Below are positions 63,491 to 64,000 of a stretch of 64,000 nucleotides of DNA, in pieces (positions within the stretch are counted from its first letter, which is position 1; every line of letters starts with the position of its first letter). Made by a program: the position numbers and the translations under genes. The stretch spans positions 80,991,038 to 81,055,037 of the forward strand of contig OV277856.1 in the NCBI GenBank assembly GCA_922989275.2. Direction: 5' to 3'. The notes under the pieces are model-generated. The model searched no databases, was not told the origin of the DNA, and worked only from the letters and a program-made list of their open reading frames with translations. The stretch comes from Gari tellinella (Eukaryota; Mollusca; Bivalvia; Cardiida; Psammobiidae).

Positions 63491-64000
63491 ACTTGAACAT
63501 CTGTAGTTCACATTAGATAGTGGCACATTACAAGCATTATTCACCATACAGAATGGAAGACAAAAATGTTTAACAAATCTCCAAAATAACCCATTCTGTG
63601 CTGTTAAACCATGTACCATACAGTGTAGACTCTGATCAAAGGACTCCTTAAAGAAACCTCTGATCAGGGTCTTCACTGTTTGTTTATATTTCATTTTTCT
63701 TCCTTATTTTCTATAATATTAACATAAACTTGTCACTTTTCAAGAGTGAAATAGCCCATGTGAAAAAGTATGCACAGAATGGCTAAAAAGATAGTAAAAC
63801 TCTGGCATATACTTGGACGAGCGCAAGCACTTCTATACCATCTGACAAGTTTATTATCATAGTTCATAGCTAACCAATGATGATACTTTATTTTTAGCAA
63901 TGGCAGTTTTAATTGAGCTATACATAATTAGCAATATTATGCATATATCATACACAGTACAGACATATCAACTGACACTCCTGTACAGTAAAACTTCTGT

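Noticed and set aside
2584..63685. Regularly recurring palindromes resembling CRISPR repeats or Rho-independent terminators
   Set aside because: They are widely spaced, lie inside TIR-bounded elements, show no unique-spacer array, and the genome is eukaryotic.

Overview
The window is eukaryotic nuclear DNA, almost certainly from an invertebrate and probably a bivalve mollusc. It is AT-rich, has GT-AG introns, very few long ORFs and an extreme density of short palindromic inverted-repeat elements, together with the roughly 160-bp tandem-array elements typical of bivalve genomes. The species cannot be fixed from sequence alone; a dreissenid mussel is only a guess.

Layout. (1) 1-22.6 kb: gene-poor and packed with MITEs (TTAA-flanked piggyBac-like and TA-flanked CAGT-type families), two inverted copies of a TIR element that carries a tRNA-like Pol III module, and weak candidate exons near 13.9-14.4 kb. 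(2) 22,635-33,829: a complete Ty3/gypsy-class LTR retrotransposon on the minus strand. It has LTRs that read identical, a 5-bp target duplication, a PBS matching tRNA-Ser(GCU), a polypurine tract, and three intact long ORFs. Gag has an SR-rich domain, a capsid-like region and a CCHC knuckle. Pol has PR, RT, RNase H, IN and a C-terminal PHD finger. ORF3 has a zinc-finger-like motif and a TatD-type metal-dependent nuclease with all catalytic motifs. (3) 33.9-35.5 kb: a 1.6-kb TIR transposon with a perfect 8-bp target duplication. (4) 39.2-46.8 kb, plus strand: seven exons of a host gene encoding degenerate EF-hands followed by a death domain; its 5' end was not found. (5) 46.8-64 kb: dense MITEs and Helitron/Helentron-like elements with internal tandem repeats, one split by a 1.3-kb TIR insertion.

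How the retroelement works as read from sequence: Pol lies in the -1 frame relative to Gag. It follows a canonical TTTAAAC slippery heptamer, a 6-nt spacer and a 9-bp stem-loop, so a Gag-Pol frameshift fusion is the natural reading. ORF3 begins just after the Pol stop behind a strong 3' splice site (polypyrimidine tract plus CAG), suggesting a spliced env-like subgenomic mRNA. Here, however, the product is a putative TatD nuclease rather than an envelope. The PHD finger sits where chromoviruses carry a chromodomain and could direct integration to H3K4-methylated chromatin. This retroelement, intact and apparently very young, is the most notable system in the window.
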